Assembly (NCBI GenBank): GCA_963978545.1
Contig: OZ021724.1
Coordinates: 96,765,792 to 96,829,791, forward strand
Length of the DNA stretch: 64,000 nucleotides
From: Linyphia triangularis
Lineage: Eukaryota; Arthropoda; Arachnida; Araneae; Linyphiidae
Direction: 5' to 3'
The notes under the pieces were generated by a model. It did not search any database. It was not told the DNA's origin and saw only the letters and a list, made by a program, of their open reading frames with translations. Of the stretch, positions 1 to 10,444 are shown piece by piece. Both the position numbers and the translations under genes were made by a program. How positions within the stretch are numbered: the stretch's first letter is position 1; each line of letters begins with the position of its first letter.

Positions 1-495
1 AAGTGTGTAGAACAGCCTGTTAAAATTTGAAAGCAATCGGTTCAGTAGAAAAAAAGTTAGGACCCGGGCCGACCAGAAAAACAATGTTTTGAGAAAAACG
101 CGTTAAAGCATCTTAGATGCTTACGTGTCAACGTACGATCAATTACTAACAGAGTACTGTGAATTTTAACTTAAATATACTTTAAAATAAATATATGTTA
201 TATATACATAAATATATATATAAATATATATAATAGAATAACAGAGTCAACCCAGGTATAAAAAATGCGCGCAAACAATAGAAGGGTCCAAGCGGTTGCA
301 GCTGCCGGTCGACCTTAAAGGTTGGACTCCGAGGCGCTCTAGGAAACTCGTTATAACTCCCGAAATATTTCGAATTTCTGTCTGAAATTTTCACAGTATA
401 TTCTCAAGACATTGTACTTTCAAATTAAGCACAAAAAAAAATTTAGATTTTTTACCAGTCTACTACCTTAAAAATTAATGTGAATTTATGCATTT

Positions 496-812
496 ATTAA
501 AACAGTTTTGGCAACAGGAAAGATTTACTTCAATGATCGGTTAAATGCTATTTCAGAGCGATTGGGTGAAGGCAAGTTGTTTTATTAGTGTTCCGTAAAA
601 GCGACCTTTTAGTGACAAACACCAAAATTTGATAGAATGCATTGTCATTGACATCAAATCTATCTGCCAAATTTCAGACTGATTGGATGAAGGAAAGGAG
701 GTTAATAAGGATTCCACAGATTTTTCCGCTATTGCATACCCAGTCAACCATCCACACACACAAAATCGAAGTTAATATAAAGGATTTAAAAAGAGACAGT
801 TACACTTTTAAA
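496..812 (+). repeat. Dispersed repeat RA, copy 1
   Basis: This stretch matches two other places in the window, near 7600-7775 and 16360-16640 plus 17363-17415. Shared landmarks are 'gatcggttaaa', 'ttttagtgaca', 'atctatctgccaa' followed by 'tttcag', and a tail with 'caaccatccacacaca'. It has no coding frame of note and looks like an old interspersed repeat of unknown class. The ends are set only by where similarity between copies fades. Confidence 0.55.
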
Positions 813-1240
813 CTACTACTAAATTAAATTAACATAAGTAGACTTAAGGTAAAAACAATTTAAAATTTTTTGAAACTCCTTTCAAAGAAATACTAAAACT
901 CTATTCCATCAACTTTAAACAATTACTCATACATTACCTTTAAATTTAGCTACAATTTAATGAATAATTGTTGTATGAGCTAAAATGCATAATACGTTTT
1001 TTTATGCACAATTGCAAAAATAATTATCATTTAAACAAAAAAAAATTATAAATTCAAAGCTATCCCCTAACCCTTCAGAAAAACAGCTATCAGGACACAA
1101 GGAATAAATATATAAATTTAAAACAAAAACTTTTATCTTATACTGAAGAAAAATGTTTTATAGCAGAAACATAGAAAAAAAGAAATTACTAAATAGAAGA
1201 ATATTTAAAATAGACACTAGCTTAAAAGAAAAACAAAAAT

Positions 1241-1396
1241 TTAGGTTTTACTTGGTTGCTTCTGATATATTCCTTGCAGGAATTCCTTTTGAATCCGATT
1301 TTCATCGAAACTAACATTATCATGATCAACTGGTACAACGATTTTCCAATAATTCCCATACATGTTAGGCAATTCTTCATCATAACGTAATTTATC
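1241..1396 (-). CDS. Terminal coding exon of small unrecognised host gene
   Basis: On the minus strand a clean acceptor (a pyrimidine run ending TTTTTTTCAG just right of 1396) opens a frame of 51 codons ending in TAA at 1241-1243. The peptide begins DKLRYDEELPNMYG and ends YQKQPSKT. It is mixed, charged and soluble-looking, unlike the low-complexity frames around it. It joins in phase 0 to the exon at 2411-2558, giving a predicted 92-residue protein. I do not recognise the family. There is no obvious membrane segment or catalytic motif. The plus-strand and other minus-strand frames here are shadows. A missed internal exon cannot be excluded. Confidence 0.6.
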   Translation of the reverse strand, partial: DKLRYDEELPNMYGNYWKIVVPVDHDNVSFDENRIQKEFLQGIYQKQPSKT

Positions 1397-2410
1397 CTGA
1401 AAAAAACCAACATATAGTCAACCAAAATGTCATTGGTACATGGACACAGCAAAAAGGATAGCCAGATAAAAATATGTATTAGGGAGTCAATGTTAAATTC
1501 AAAGGATTCCTAGCCCCCTTTTTTTTTATCTTAATTATGACAAAAAACCATGGGAGAAAAAATCAGGGCTCCTACTCTTATTGAAGAAAAAAATTCAAGG
1601 ACCTTGTCCTTTTTTCAGGGACCAAATTTCTTTACTTATTTTCTTTCTGCTTCCTTAAGGGGCGTTAGTACCCTCTATACTGGTAATGCTAATTTGGCAT
1701 ATTTCAAGTACCTTTTTCTCAGAAAGTATTTGACATAAAAGCCTAATTTTTTTTCAGTACATTTACCACCAGTTTTACCAGTTTTTTACTGAAGTACGCT
1801 TTTGATTGCGATTCATTTACTTTTTTTTTTAAATGAATTTTCGTGAAAGTCATGTTTTCAAAGCTGAAAAACGGTTTGAAAAAACGTGAGAAGCTTTAGC
1901 ACAGCATTATCCAAAAATACCACAAAAGCTGCATTTTGGCTACAGTTGCAGTTTTATCAAAATTGGTAAACGGTATAATTTGTAAGTACTGGGAATTTAA
2001 AATAAACAATCTCCATAGACAGGGATAAGATTGGCTAAAGACCTAAAAGACAGAAATCAAAAGCGAGCAAGAAACTTGCACCATACTTTATACGCAAAAC
2101 CTACTTCTTAAGACCTACTTTAAGTCCTACTTTCTGACATAAATTATTAAAAAATGCTACATGATGAAAAAATTACACAAGATTATTGAAATCAATACTT
2201 TTGTTGGTTTATTGAGATCATGTTTTGTTAGCTACTTTTCAACTCTGTTTTAATGCCATCTTGGATTGAGCTGTTTATTTATTACTTTTAAGTAAAATTT
2301 AAAAACTATGAGAGTTTTGTAGTAAAAAATTATCATGTTACTTCCATGGCAACTGATGGTTAGGTTTTACAACAAATTGACTGTTCTTTGATTGAGGAAA
2401 TTCAACTTAC
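1397..2410 (-). other. Intron 2 of the small host gene
   Basis: This lies between the donor at 2410 and the acceptor at 1397. It is A+T-rich with poly-T and poly-A runs. I see no further exon with good splice signals and no repeat I can name. Confidence 0.45.
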
Positions 2411-2558
2411 CAATAGACACCTTGCTTTGTTAATTGAAATGGTAGCTTTGTTAATTGCACTGCTTGGTTCAATAACTGGCCAGCTTGTCTCAGCTAATTG
2501 GACTGCATCCGTTTTCGGATTTTTGTCAGCCATAATAGAGATGAAAACAGCAAGCTAC
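2411..2558 (-). CDS. Start exon of the same small host gene (ATG at 2531-2533)
   Basis: Reading the minus strand, a pyrimidine-rich acceptor ending TTTTTTAG just right of 2558 is followed by 25 bases and then ATG. The frame runs 41 codons, starting MADKNPKTDAVQLAETSWP and ending NKARCLL. It stops exactly at a strong donor, TTG|GTAAGT. The phase is 0, matching the terminal exon at 1241-1396. An upstream in-frame TAG supports this ATG as the start. The longer plus-strand open frame across this interval is antisense and probably a shadow. The function is unknown. Confidence 0.6.
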
Positions 2559-4335
2559 CTAAAAAAGAAAAGATATAATTTTAAAAGTCTGAGTAGATTC
2601 GTTACAAAAATTTATTGATCGTCAAGTTAAAAATAACATCTCATTACTTTAATTTGATATATGATCTTTCAGAATTGCATTTTTTTTAATGCTTTACAAA
2701 TATCAAATCAATTATCATTTATAAAATATGAACTATATTTGAAATGGGAAAAAAGAGCAATTTTGAAACCATTACTGAATATGATAAATAAGTTTGGTAA
2801 TTCATATTCATAAGTCATATTTCCTTTAGAAAACTGGATAAAAGTAGATCATATTTCATTTACAAAACAGGATAAAAGTTAATGTATTTCATGATTATTA
2901 AAAAGTGATAAATGTTAACAGGTATAAGAAAATTAACATGTCTTATACCTTCTTTTTTCTATTTCATAAAAGCCTAGCTAGGCATTGGTCTGTGCTGAAC
3001 CTCCAAGAAAGCCAGACAATTTGAACTTTTTACCACACACAAAAAATGCCAATAATAGAAAGGATAATACTTGCAAAAACAACTTCTCTTCAACATGAAA
3101 AACCAAAAAAGTTCTAGTACTTAAAAGTCAAATTACTGCTTTCAGAACGGTTTTACGAGCAAAAAACCTGTGGGGTTAATATTTACCCTGGTTTGTAGTT
3201 TACATGTAAAAAAAAATGGGGTTGTAGTTCTAGGGTTAAATTAACAACAAAAACTGAAAAGTCATAGGAGGACCTGTTTAACACTGGTTTCCTATTTTAT
3301 TATGAAAATTACTCTAATTATAGAAACCTGCGTTTTGAAATGATTTAAAGAGGAGATATTGCCTTCTTAGTTTAGACGACACTCTACATACGAGTCAATC
3401 TCCACCGAACACACTATTTCAGCAGCAGGAGATGAATAATATTAGAAATCATTAAATGCTTAGAATTTTTTTTTCTCCCATATAATTTATCAATTACAGT
3501 CAAATTATAACATTTAGCCGAGATCGGCAACAGTTATTTCATTGATTGATGTCCACGGACATGACAATTTATTTAAAATTTCTGCAAACAGGTACTTTTG
3601 TGAGTTTTACTGAGAATTACCCATACATTTTTGTGGTCAGAAATACAAGTCACATCTACTAATTCAGATGAATCATGACAGTATATTTGAAAATATTTTG
3701 GATAGAAGTGGATATTGCATACAAATAGAAAAAAAATTGAGGGTTAAAATTCATTCAACGGGTACTAGTTGGCGCCAATCCTAAATGTTTACATGGTGCA
3801 TAAATATATAACCAAACCTAAAAAATTATGTTTAGTTATAACAACTCTATAAAGGTTTGTTATAGGAATTATATATGATTTGAAGGTTATTAGTTTGAAT
3901 GAGATAAGGCTACATTTTGACGATTTTTATCTGGAACCCATCTAATGTAAAAGTACCAAATTGAGGACCTTTCAGGATATGTACAGAGTAAAACTAAAAA
4001 TCCATATCTCAAAAGAATTGGGGAAATTTTATTGCACCACTGGATGAAGATATGGCAATTTCTGTCAGTGCTCAAGACATCATAAAAAAAAAAGATGCAA
4101 ATGGATTGCATTTATTTAGACTGCCATGCAGCAATGCAAATACCTGAAAAAGAATTTATTAACCCTAAACTTGTTACCTTAAATTATTTGTTTCAAATTA
4201 ATAAGGTTATGTTGTTGTTTTTAAATATTGCCTCATCGAAAACGTAAGAATGCAATGATGCTATTCATAATTTTTAATAATACGCCATTTATCAAAATAT
4301 AAAATATTGTCAAGAACAGGTACTTAAAAAGCAAG
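2559..4335 (-). other. Part of intron 1; no gene recognised
   Basis: This is A+T-rich sequence between the first and second exons. Near 4145 the minus strand has a good-looking acceptor (TTTTTCAG) followed by a broken coding-like stretch read through several stops. It could be a decayed exon but I cannot support it. Confidence 0.35.
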
Positions 4336-4832
4336 AAAGGCATCCTTTAAAAATAATTTTAAATCATACTAGAAAACAATTTCACAAGGATAATTTTTGG
4401 AGCAAATGTAGTTGTAGGACATGCGGCAATTTTTTTAATTTGGCGATTAGAAAGTTCGACAAAAATAAAAACACAGTGACTAAAATAAAATTAAAATATT
4501 AGTAATAAATTAAAGTTGAATATAACCTAAAATAAAACACGTCGCGCCAAAGAAATATCCTATACTTTATTTAATTTTTAAATTTGAAAGGCATCCTTTA
4601 AAAATAATCTTAAAGCGTACTAGAAAACAATTTCACAATGATAATTTTTGGAACAGATGTAGTTATAGGACATGCGGCAATTTTTTTAATTTGGCGATTA
4701 GAAAGTTCGACAAAAATAAAAACAGTGACTAAAATATTAGTAATAAATTAAAGCTGAATATAACCTAAAATAAAATACGTTGCGCCAAGAAATATCCTAT
4801 ACTTTATTTAATTTTTAAATTTAAAAGCATTT
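4336..4832 (+). repeat. Two-copy tandem duplication, 251-bp period
   Basis: The segment starting 'aaaggcatcctttaaaaata' at 4336 restarts at 4587. The copies share long blocks such as 'ggacatgcggcaattttttt' and 'gcgattagaaagttcgac', and differ by small indels and substitutions. No coding frame is present. The duplication lies inside intron 1 of the host gene. Confidence 0.85.
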
Positions 4833-4881
4833 TCAAGAAAAACTACTTTATAATATAAGGAATTATTTATAATAAACTTAC

Positions 4882-4980
4882 CTTCAATGAAGTAATAATT
4901 TCAAAACCACCTACAATCACGAAACGCAAGCTAAAGCGTAATCCCACAGTTTGTAAATGCCACAATTTCGCGCGTGCTTG
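4882..4980 (-). other. Probable non-coding first exon (5' UTR) of the small host gene
   Basis: The minus strand has a near-perfect donor, ATTGAAG|GTAAGTTT, at 4881/4882. The sequence upstream is less A+T-rich than its surroundings, as is common near a transcription start. One frame is open for 33 codons before the donor but contains no ATG and is closed upstream by TGA. Spliced in phase 0 to the acceptor at 2558, it would run into a stop. The simplest reading is a 5' UTR exon with translation starting in the next exon. The true 5' end of the transcript cannot be placed and may lie beyond 4980. An alternative is direct splicing to the terminal exon in phase 0 with a non-AUG start. Confidence 0.45.
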
Positions 4981-5030
4981 TCAGCTGTTGCCGCTTGTCT
5001 TTCTCTCACTGGAGTCAGGGCTGCCAACTC

Positions 5031-5160
5031 TCAGATAGCCTGAATCGCCAACAGCCTATTAAAAAATCGCCAAAAATCGCCAAATCTCAAAATCAAGAAA
5101 ATCGCCAAAATATAGCCAAAAATCGCCAAATGGGAAAATATATCGCCAAAAAAATTCATT
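5031..5160 (+). repeat. Cluster of degenerate atCGCCAAAA motifs, copy 1
   Basis: About seven copies of a CGCCAA core are spaced irregularly by A/T bases. They follow 'agtcagggctgccaactct' at about 5014-5032. The same boundary motif, inverted, closes a second cluster at 8231-8395. This does not look like a coding repeat. Confidence 0.6.
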
Positions 5161-6616
5161 ATCTTCGAAAAAAGATGTGTTTATCAATAGTATTGCCTTT
5201 CCAGCCAAGCCAATTGGCGGAAAAATACGCTCAAACCGGATTTTTTCAACGTTGGAGGGTAATCTAAAAATGAGGGTATCTGCGTTTTTTTGTTTTGTTT
5301 TTCAAAAAATAGTATTTTTTTTACTACGGAGAGGTAATTTTTTCGAGTAATCTGATAATGTGAAGGCATGGATTAAATAGACAAGGGTCATTACTACACG
5401 AGTTGGCGACGAAACACAAGATCAATTCAATTTATCCCCTACTCAGTAGTGTTCGTCACTGTGGTGTTCGTTTCAAGTTTCAATTAGTTTGCAGCCGTTT
5501 TTAGGTTTTCCTATCCCTCCCTATTGCCCCCCCAGGAGTTCTCTTGCGAAGAAACCTCGGCGCCTACTTGACAAATAATTAGTTCGAATTGGCGGGAAAA
5601 CTTAACGTAACCCAAATGGTTATGGAGAATCGTTTTAGGGCAGTTTGGTTTCTGGCCTCCAGCCCTACTCTTTCTTTTTTTTTCTCTCTCTTTTTTTTTT
5701 TTTTTCTTTCTTTCTGGGATGCAGAACCAAATTGCGACGAGCAGAACAAAGGACCAAGAGGGTACACCTGTTGTGTTTGTTAAAATACTAGTCGCACTGT
5801 CGGCTGGGGGGAGGGGGGGGGATGAAAAGTGCAGTGTCATATCCTTTCCCTTGTGCCGAAACCGATTTTGGTTTGGCTTTTTTTCCTTTCCAATTCTATC
5901 TATTAACTGTGCTGGGATTTAGGAAAGTTAGGCTGCCACGTATTATTCGTTATGCAAAAAATGTTCTTTGCTTTCTAAATAATATTGGGCATTTTTCTTG
6001 GATATTCCTAGGTTATTTGCATTTGCTTATGCTTGTCATTTAAAACTTAACAATAAGAATAATAAAAGACTGCAAATTATTATTTACTTTCAATTTGATT
6101 TTGTTCAATAGAGGAAACAGTATAAATAGAAGAAAATGCAACGAACCTGGAAATGATGAAGAAAATGGTAGATAAAAATGTAAATAGTAAAGCTTTAACC
6201 ACAAGATTATTATTTCTAAAAAGAACTTTAGAGAGAAATGAAAAATAAATATTGACATAGTTAAGATAACTGATTACAATGCTTTAATTGAATATAAAAA
6301 TAAGAATTTATGTTTTTGAATAAAAATTATTCGATTATTTTTCTTAAAGTCTTATAACTTTTGAAATTTTAATTTGTTAAAAAAATTTTAAACTTGTGTT
6401 TTTAACACTTCAGATTGTTACTACATCAATAATCGGACATCTGTCACAATCCCTGTCGGGTCTACTTATATTTTGAAAATTGAGATCACCACAGAACTCC
6501 TCAACGTTATGGAAAATTTTGAAATAATATTTCATCATTTTCTTAGTTACACGAGCAGTATTGCATTTCAATAATTGTATGCTTTTATATGGGGCTAGAT
6601 AAATTATTTTTATGAA
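5161..6616. other. Intergenic stretch with pyrimidine and G-rich tracts
   Basis: No gene is recognised. It holds a polypyrimidine tract at about 5665-5722, a poly-G run near 5806-5820 and ordinary A+T-rich sequence. The open frames crossing these tracts are low-complexity artefacts. Confidence 0.4.
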
Positions 6617-6860
6617 TTTCAATTACCCATTTGTTAAAACAGGGAAATAAAAGTATTAGGTTCGGTTTTAAAAAAAACAAAAAACGATTTTTTGCTTTCT
6701 TCATGTTTTGGGATGTGCTCCGAGTTAAAAAAAGTGGTCTAGAACAATGTCGGTGTTCGTCCGTAGACCTAGTAAGCATATCTCCCGAACAGATTGATCT
6801 ACGATATTCTACTTTGGGTCGCACTCATCAAATAAGCATTTTACCTTGTTTGAAAAAGTA
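6617..6860 (-). repeat. Repeat RB, partial copy
   Basis: The plus strand begins 'ttcaattacccatttgtt', which is the inverted end of the RB repeat also seen at 35261-35977 and 51191-51970. It continues with the same T/A-rich block and a 'tctcccgaacagattgatct' segment. The rest of the element is missing. Confidence 0.6.
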
Positions 6861-7599
6861 ATACTTTCCCGCTTTCCCCACTAGTTGCATAAATAGCTAT
6901 ATTTCCTACGACATTTTTTTTTCAATCGGATCGGCTTAAATTAGAACTTCTCAATAGTCAAAAACTTCTCAAGTCTATTGTATCTCTTTGCTAAGGTATT
7001 AAATTTTGGTGTGAAAAATATGTGATACATTTTTGTAAATTATTTGAAAATTTCCGATTAGTTTGGTGTATGAACGAAACAAGTAATTTAAAATGAATGA
7101 CTGGTGTTTGATCTAACATTTTAATTTTTAGTCTTTATTTTTGATGTCGACATTTTCAAAATTGTGATTTTTTTTTTTTATTAAACTTTTATTATTTTAA
7201 ATAAGGTACTCATTTCATAATACATGCTAAAAGTTTTTTAAGTTGTTTCATTGACTTAGACTTCAGGGTAACATATTTTAAAGTCGAATTTTCGGGGAAT
7301 CGGTTGACTTCTTATAATAATTTTTTTTTTCTTTTCTTTTTGTCACGTTCCATGTGCCACCTACGTGGGAAGACTGCTTCTTCCTCTCGTTTTTTATTTC
7401 TGGTAACACCTTTAGATTAGATACGAATCAAGTTTCTTAATAAGAAAAAATCCTTTGCACGAAATAAGAAAACAATTTGTGATTAGTTGAAACGCACATC
7501 GAATTCTTCCACCTCTTTTTATTTTACACTACAGCACTTAGATTAAGTTCAATTGGATTACAGTAAGTGAGTTAATTAGTTCCCCCAAGTCAAATAGAA

Positions 7600-7775
7600 A
7601 CGTGTGTAAAAGAGGCCTTTTAGTGACAGCCCTAAAACTTGATAGAATACATTGCCATCGACATCGAATCTATCTGCCAAGTTTCAGTTCGAATGGATAA
7701 AGCTAGGCAAGTGGATTAATTAGTCGTTATCATTTTCTCAGATTCGTACGCCACACACAAAAGCAAACAAAAGTT
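7600..7775 (+). repeat. Dispersed repeat RA, copy 2
   Basis: It carries the RA landmarks 'ccttttagtgacagccc', 'gatagaatacattgcc' and 'gaatctatctgccaag'. It is shorter and more diverged than copy 1. Confidence 0.5.
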
Positions 7776-8101
7776 AGGATTTAGAAATACAACATACAAA
7801 ATTCAAAGAAAATTGTTTCCCCAAGGAAAATAAATTAAAAAATAGGCCATATATTCTAAATGAACAACCGAATTCTAAAAATAGATATCAAAGTACCATA
7901 TTTGATGCCTAATAATCTACAAAAAACAAAGTATTTAAAAGTAAATGGTTGAGAACAAAACCGGAACAAAAAGCAAGCCAAAGTATTTTAATGATAGTGC
8001 AATAAATGTATCTTCTAACCAATCCTCAATAATTCAAGACAACAGGCGCCTGCATTCACCAGACAGTTACAAGGAAAGTTAACTAAGTCTGCTTTAAATA
8101 A

Positions 8102-8211
<110 letters not shown>

Positions 8212-8230
8212 ATAGCAAATATCCAGAAAA

Positions 8231-8395
8231 TCACTGGAAAATCCGAAAATCGCCAAAAAAAAGTTGAAATTCGCCAGAATAATTTTTTTAAATCGCCAAA
8301 AAATCGCCAATCGCCAAACCCTCAAAACCTATCCCCAGACGCCTTAAAAATTTGCCAAATTGGCGAAAAATTGCCAGATCTGGCAGCGCTGACTG
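8231..8395 (+). repeat. Cluster of degenerate atCGCCAAAA motifs, copy 2
   Basis: Several CGCCA cores occur here, including 'atcgccaaaaaatcgccaa', then 'aattggcgaaaaattgcc' and 'agatctggcagcgctgact'. The last block is the inverted counterpart of the boundary motif at about 5014-5032. Confidence 0.6.
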
Positions 8396-10379
8396 GAGTT
8401 CAACCCGATTCCTAAAGATTATTGGCTGAAAGTCACGTTATCACTTTATGGGAGTTTGCCAGGAATTATGCCTCTTGGCGCAATTTTACAACAAGCCAAA
8501 GCCAACTATGATAAGATGCCTTCCTTTATCCCTGGAAATTGTGCACACCATAGAAGATCAGATTGAATGTTTTCCGCGCGAAATATTATCCAATACGAAA
8601 GGAGTTTTCTAGAATTCTTGCTCTGAGTTCTTACCTATATTTTTATAAGAACAAACATGACATTATAATGAATTTATAATTTATTCAGAAAGAATTTATA
8701 TTAAAAAAACGTGGTTGAAATAACTCAGTCATTTTCAAATTGAAACTAACTATATTTAGGATTAAATCAATAAATGTATCCCCCAAATATAATCGAAAAT
8801 GTCTTTCGACCGCCCATGGGTGTAATCATTTTTGCGTTTTGCTAAAAGGAAAATTCTGATTTTAACTTTTTTACTAAAAAAATTTTGTACTCCAGAAACA
8901 TTAGCTTTGCATGACTTCTAGAAATATTTTTGAGCATAATTTTCTCAAAGAAACCTTTATGATACTCTGTCTCTAAATTTCTTTGAATGTTTTTAATTAA
9001 TTGGATCTATTCAAACTACAAATTTCACAATTTCTTTGTTTAACAAAGTATAGCAATTTAACAATGATAACATCGATACATTCTTCACTGGAGGGCATTA
9101 GCATTTTCCAAAGAAAAATTTTATTGCGAAATTATAATCCAAAAATAATTCATTTTGTTGATTTTGAGGACAGATTTCATGAAAAATAAAATTCAGCACA
9201 AAGAAATTGTAAGCTAAAACAGAAAAATGCACCAAGACCTTTTCCTCATAGATGACTCCGATTTTCACTTGGGCGATTAACATCATGGTATGGTAAACCC
9301 CACCACACCGAAGCAGTTCGTTTACCCTTTATTTACTCCGTCAAGTGTCCGAATGGGGAGGGGAAGGAGAATCGCTTCCCCTTTCTAAGATATAGTGGGT
9401 TTGGCCTTCCAACAGTTCCTACTTGAAAAATGTCAAGGTATATTTGCCCTTTTCCTGCTTCAAGTGTGATGGTTCACTTTTTTTGTAGTCTCAAAGGGGC
9501 GTATTGAAGGTGGGGTGGTCAACAAAGCATGAAGACCCCTCACTGATGCTTCCTAAGGTGTACAGGTGTTGTTGTTTTTATCTAGTCAAGAAACTAGAAA
9601 GGACCTTCTTCCATTTACAAATACTGAAGTGATACTTTTTTGCTCTTGCTTACGTTACACAATTATTATACGTATTTGTAATTTCTTTATTTCATTATTT
9701 GTTGATTTTAACAATATTGGTTTTATTTTCTCACCTATGTTTTCATCAGGCTATTTGTTAGTGCGTAAGGTTGAACAAAGTCAACTTTTTTTCACTTCTT
9801 TAACATTATTGCTTTCTTGGATGTCTGAAGTTTAAACATATTGGTCGTTCAAACTTCAATGGTGTGTTGAAGGCCTAATTACACACCTTATAATAAGAAC
9901 ATTTGCCAATTGTTATTGCGGTAAAGATTCACCGCTTCCTTAGCTTAGTAGATACTTAGTAATCCTGAACCTCTATTTTAATCGGACTAATTTTCTGGTG
10001 ATAAAACAATCTAATAAAATTGTAATGATTTATATATATCTCATCACTTAAAACTGCACTACTTTGATTGGAGAAAGACAGCGATTGTATTGAATGTTTC
10101 CACATGTTAACGTTATGACGGTATGTTCTGTAATTTTGTAAAAAATATTATATACAATTGAATTAAAAGGGATATCTTTCTCTACATTCCTATAAACACA
10201 CTTAAGTTCATAAAAAATAGTTAAATGCATCCAAATAAAACATATAATAGTTGCATAATGTATATGTTGCATATGCTTGCGGACAATAGGTACCACAAGT
10301 ATATACTTTACGAAAGAAAAGAAAAAAAGCTTTAAATAAACTTTTTTTTTTTCTAATTTCGGTTTCCGGATCTGAATCA
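8396..10379. other. No gene recognised
   Basis: Mostly unique-looking A+T-rich sequence. A less A+T-rich patch lies at about 9280-9560 but has no coding signal I can support. Confidence 0.35.
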
Positions 10380-10444
10380 TTTGGGGGGTAGAGGCCCCAA
10401 AGTTTGAGCACGTGCCCCAATTGCCTTGTGCAAAATCGGCCCTG
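10380..10444 (-). mobile_element. Orphan hAT-like terminus
   Basis: Reading the minus strand from 10444, the sequence starts CAGGGCCGATTTTGCACAAG and runs into a G/C-rich subterminal block with 'ggggcctctacccccc'. A CAGGG start and GGCCCC-rich subterminal region are typical of non-autonomous hAT ends. No partner terminus or target duplication was found nearby. Confidence 0.35.

Noticed and set aside
2388..2618. 76-codon plus-strand open frame
   Set aside because: The minus strand here has ATG, donor and acceptor of a supported exon. The plus frame is hydrophobic, has no splice context and is best seen as antisense.
5511..5840. 109-codon minus frame with a Lys/Arg run, and opposing frames
   Set aside because: The frame crosses a polypyrimidine tract and a poly-G run. 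It is low complexity with no family signal.
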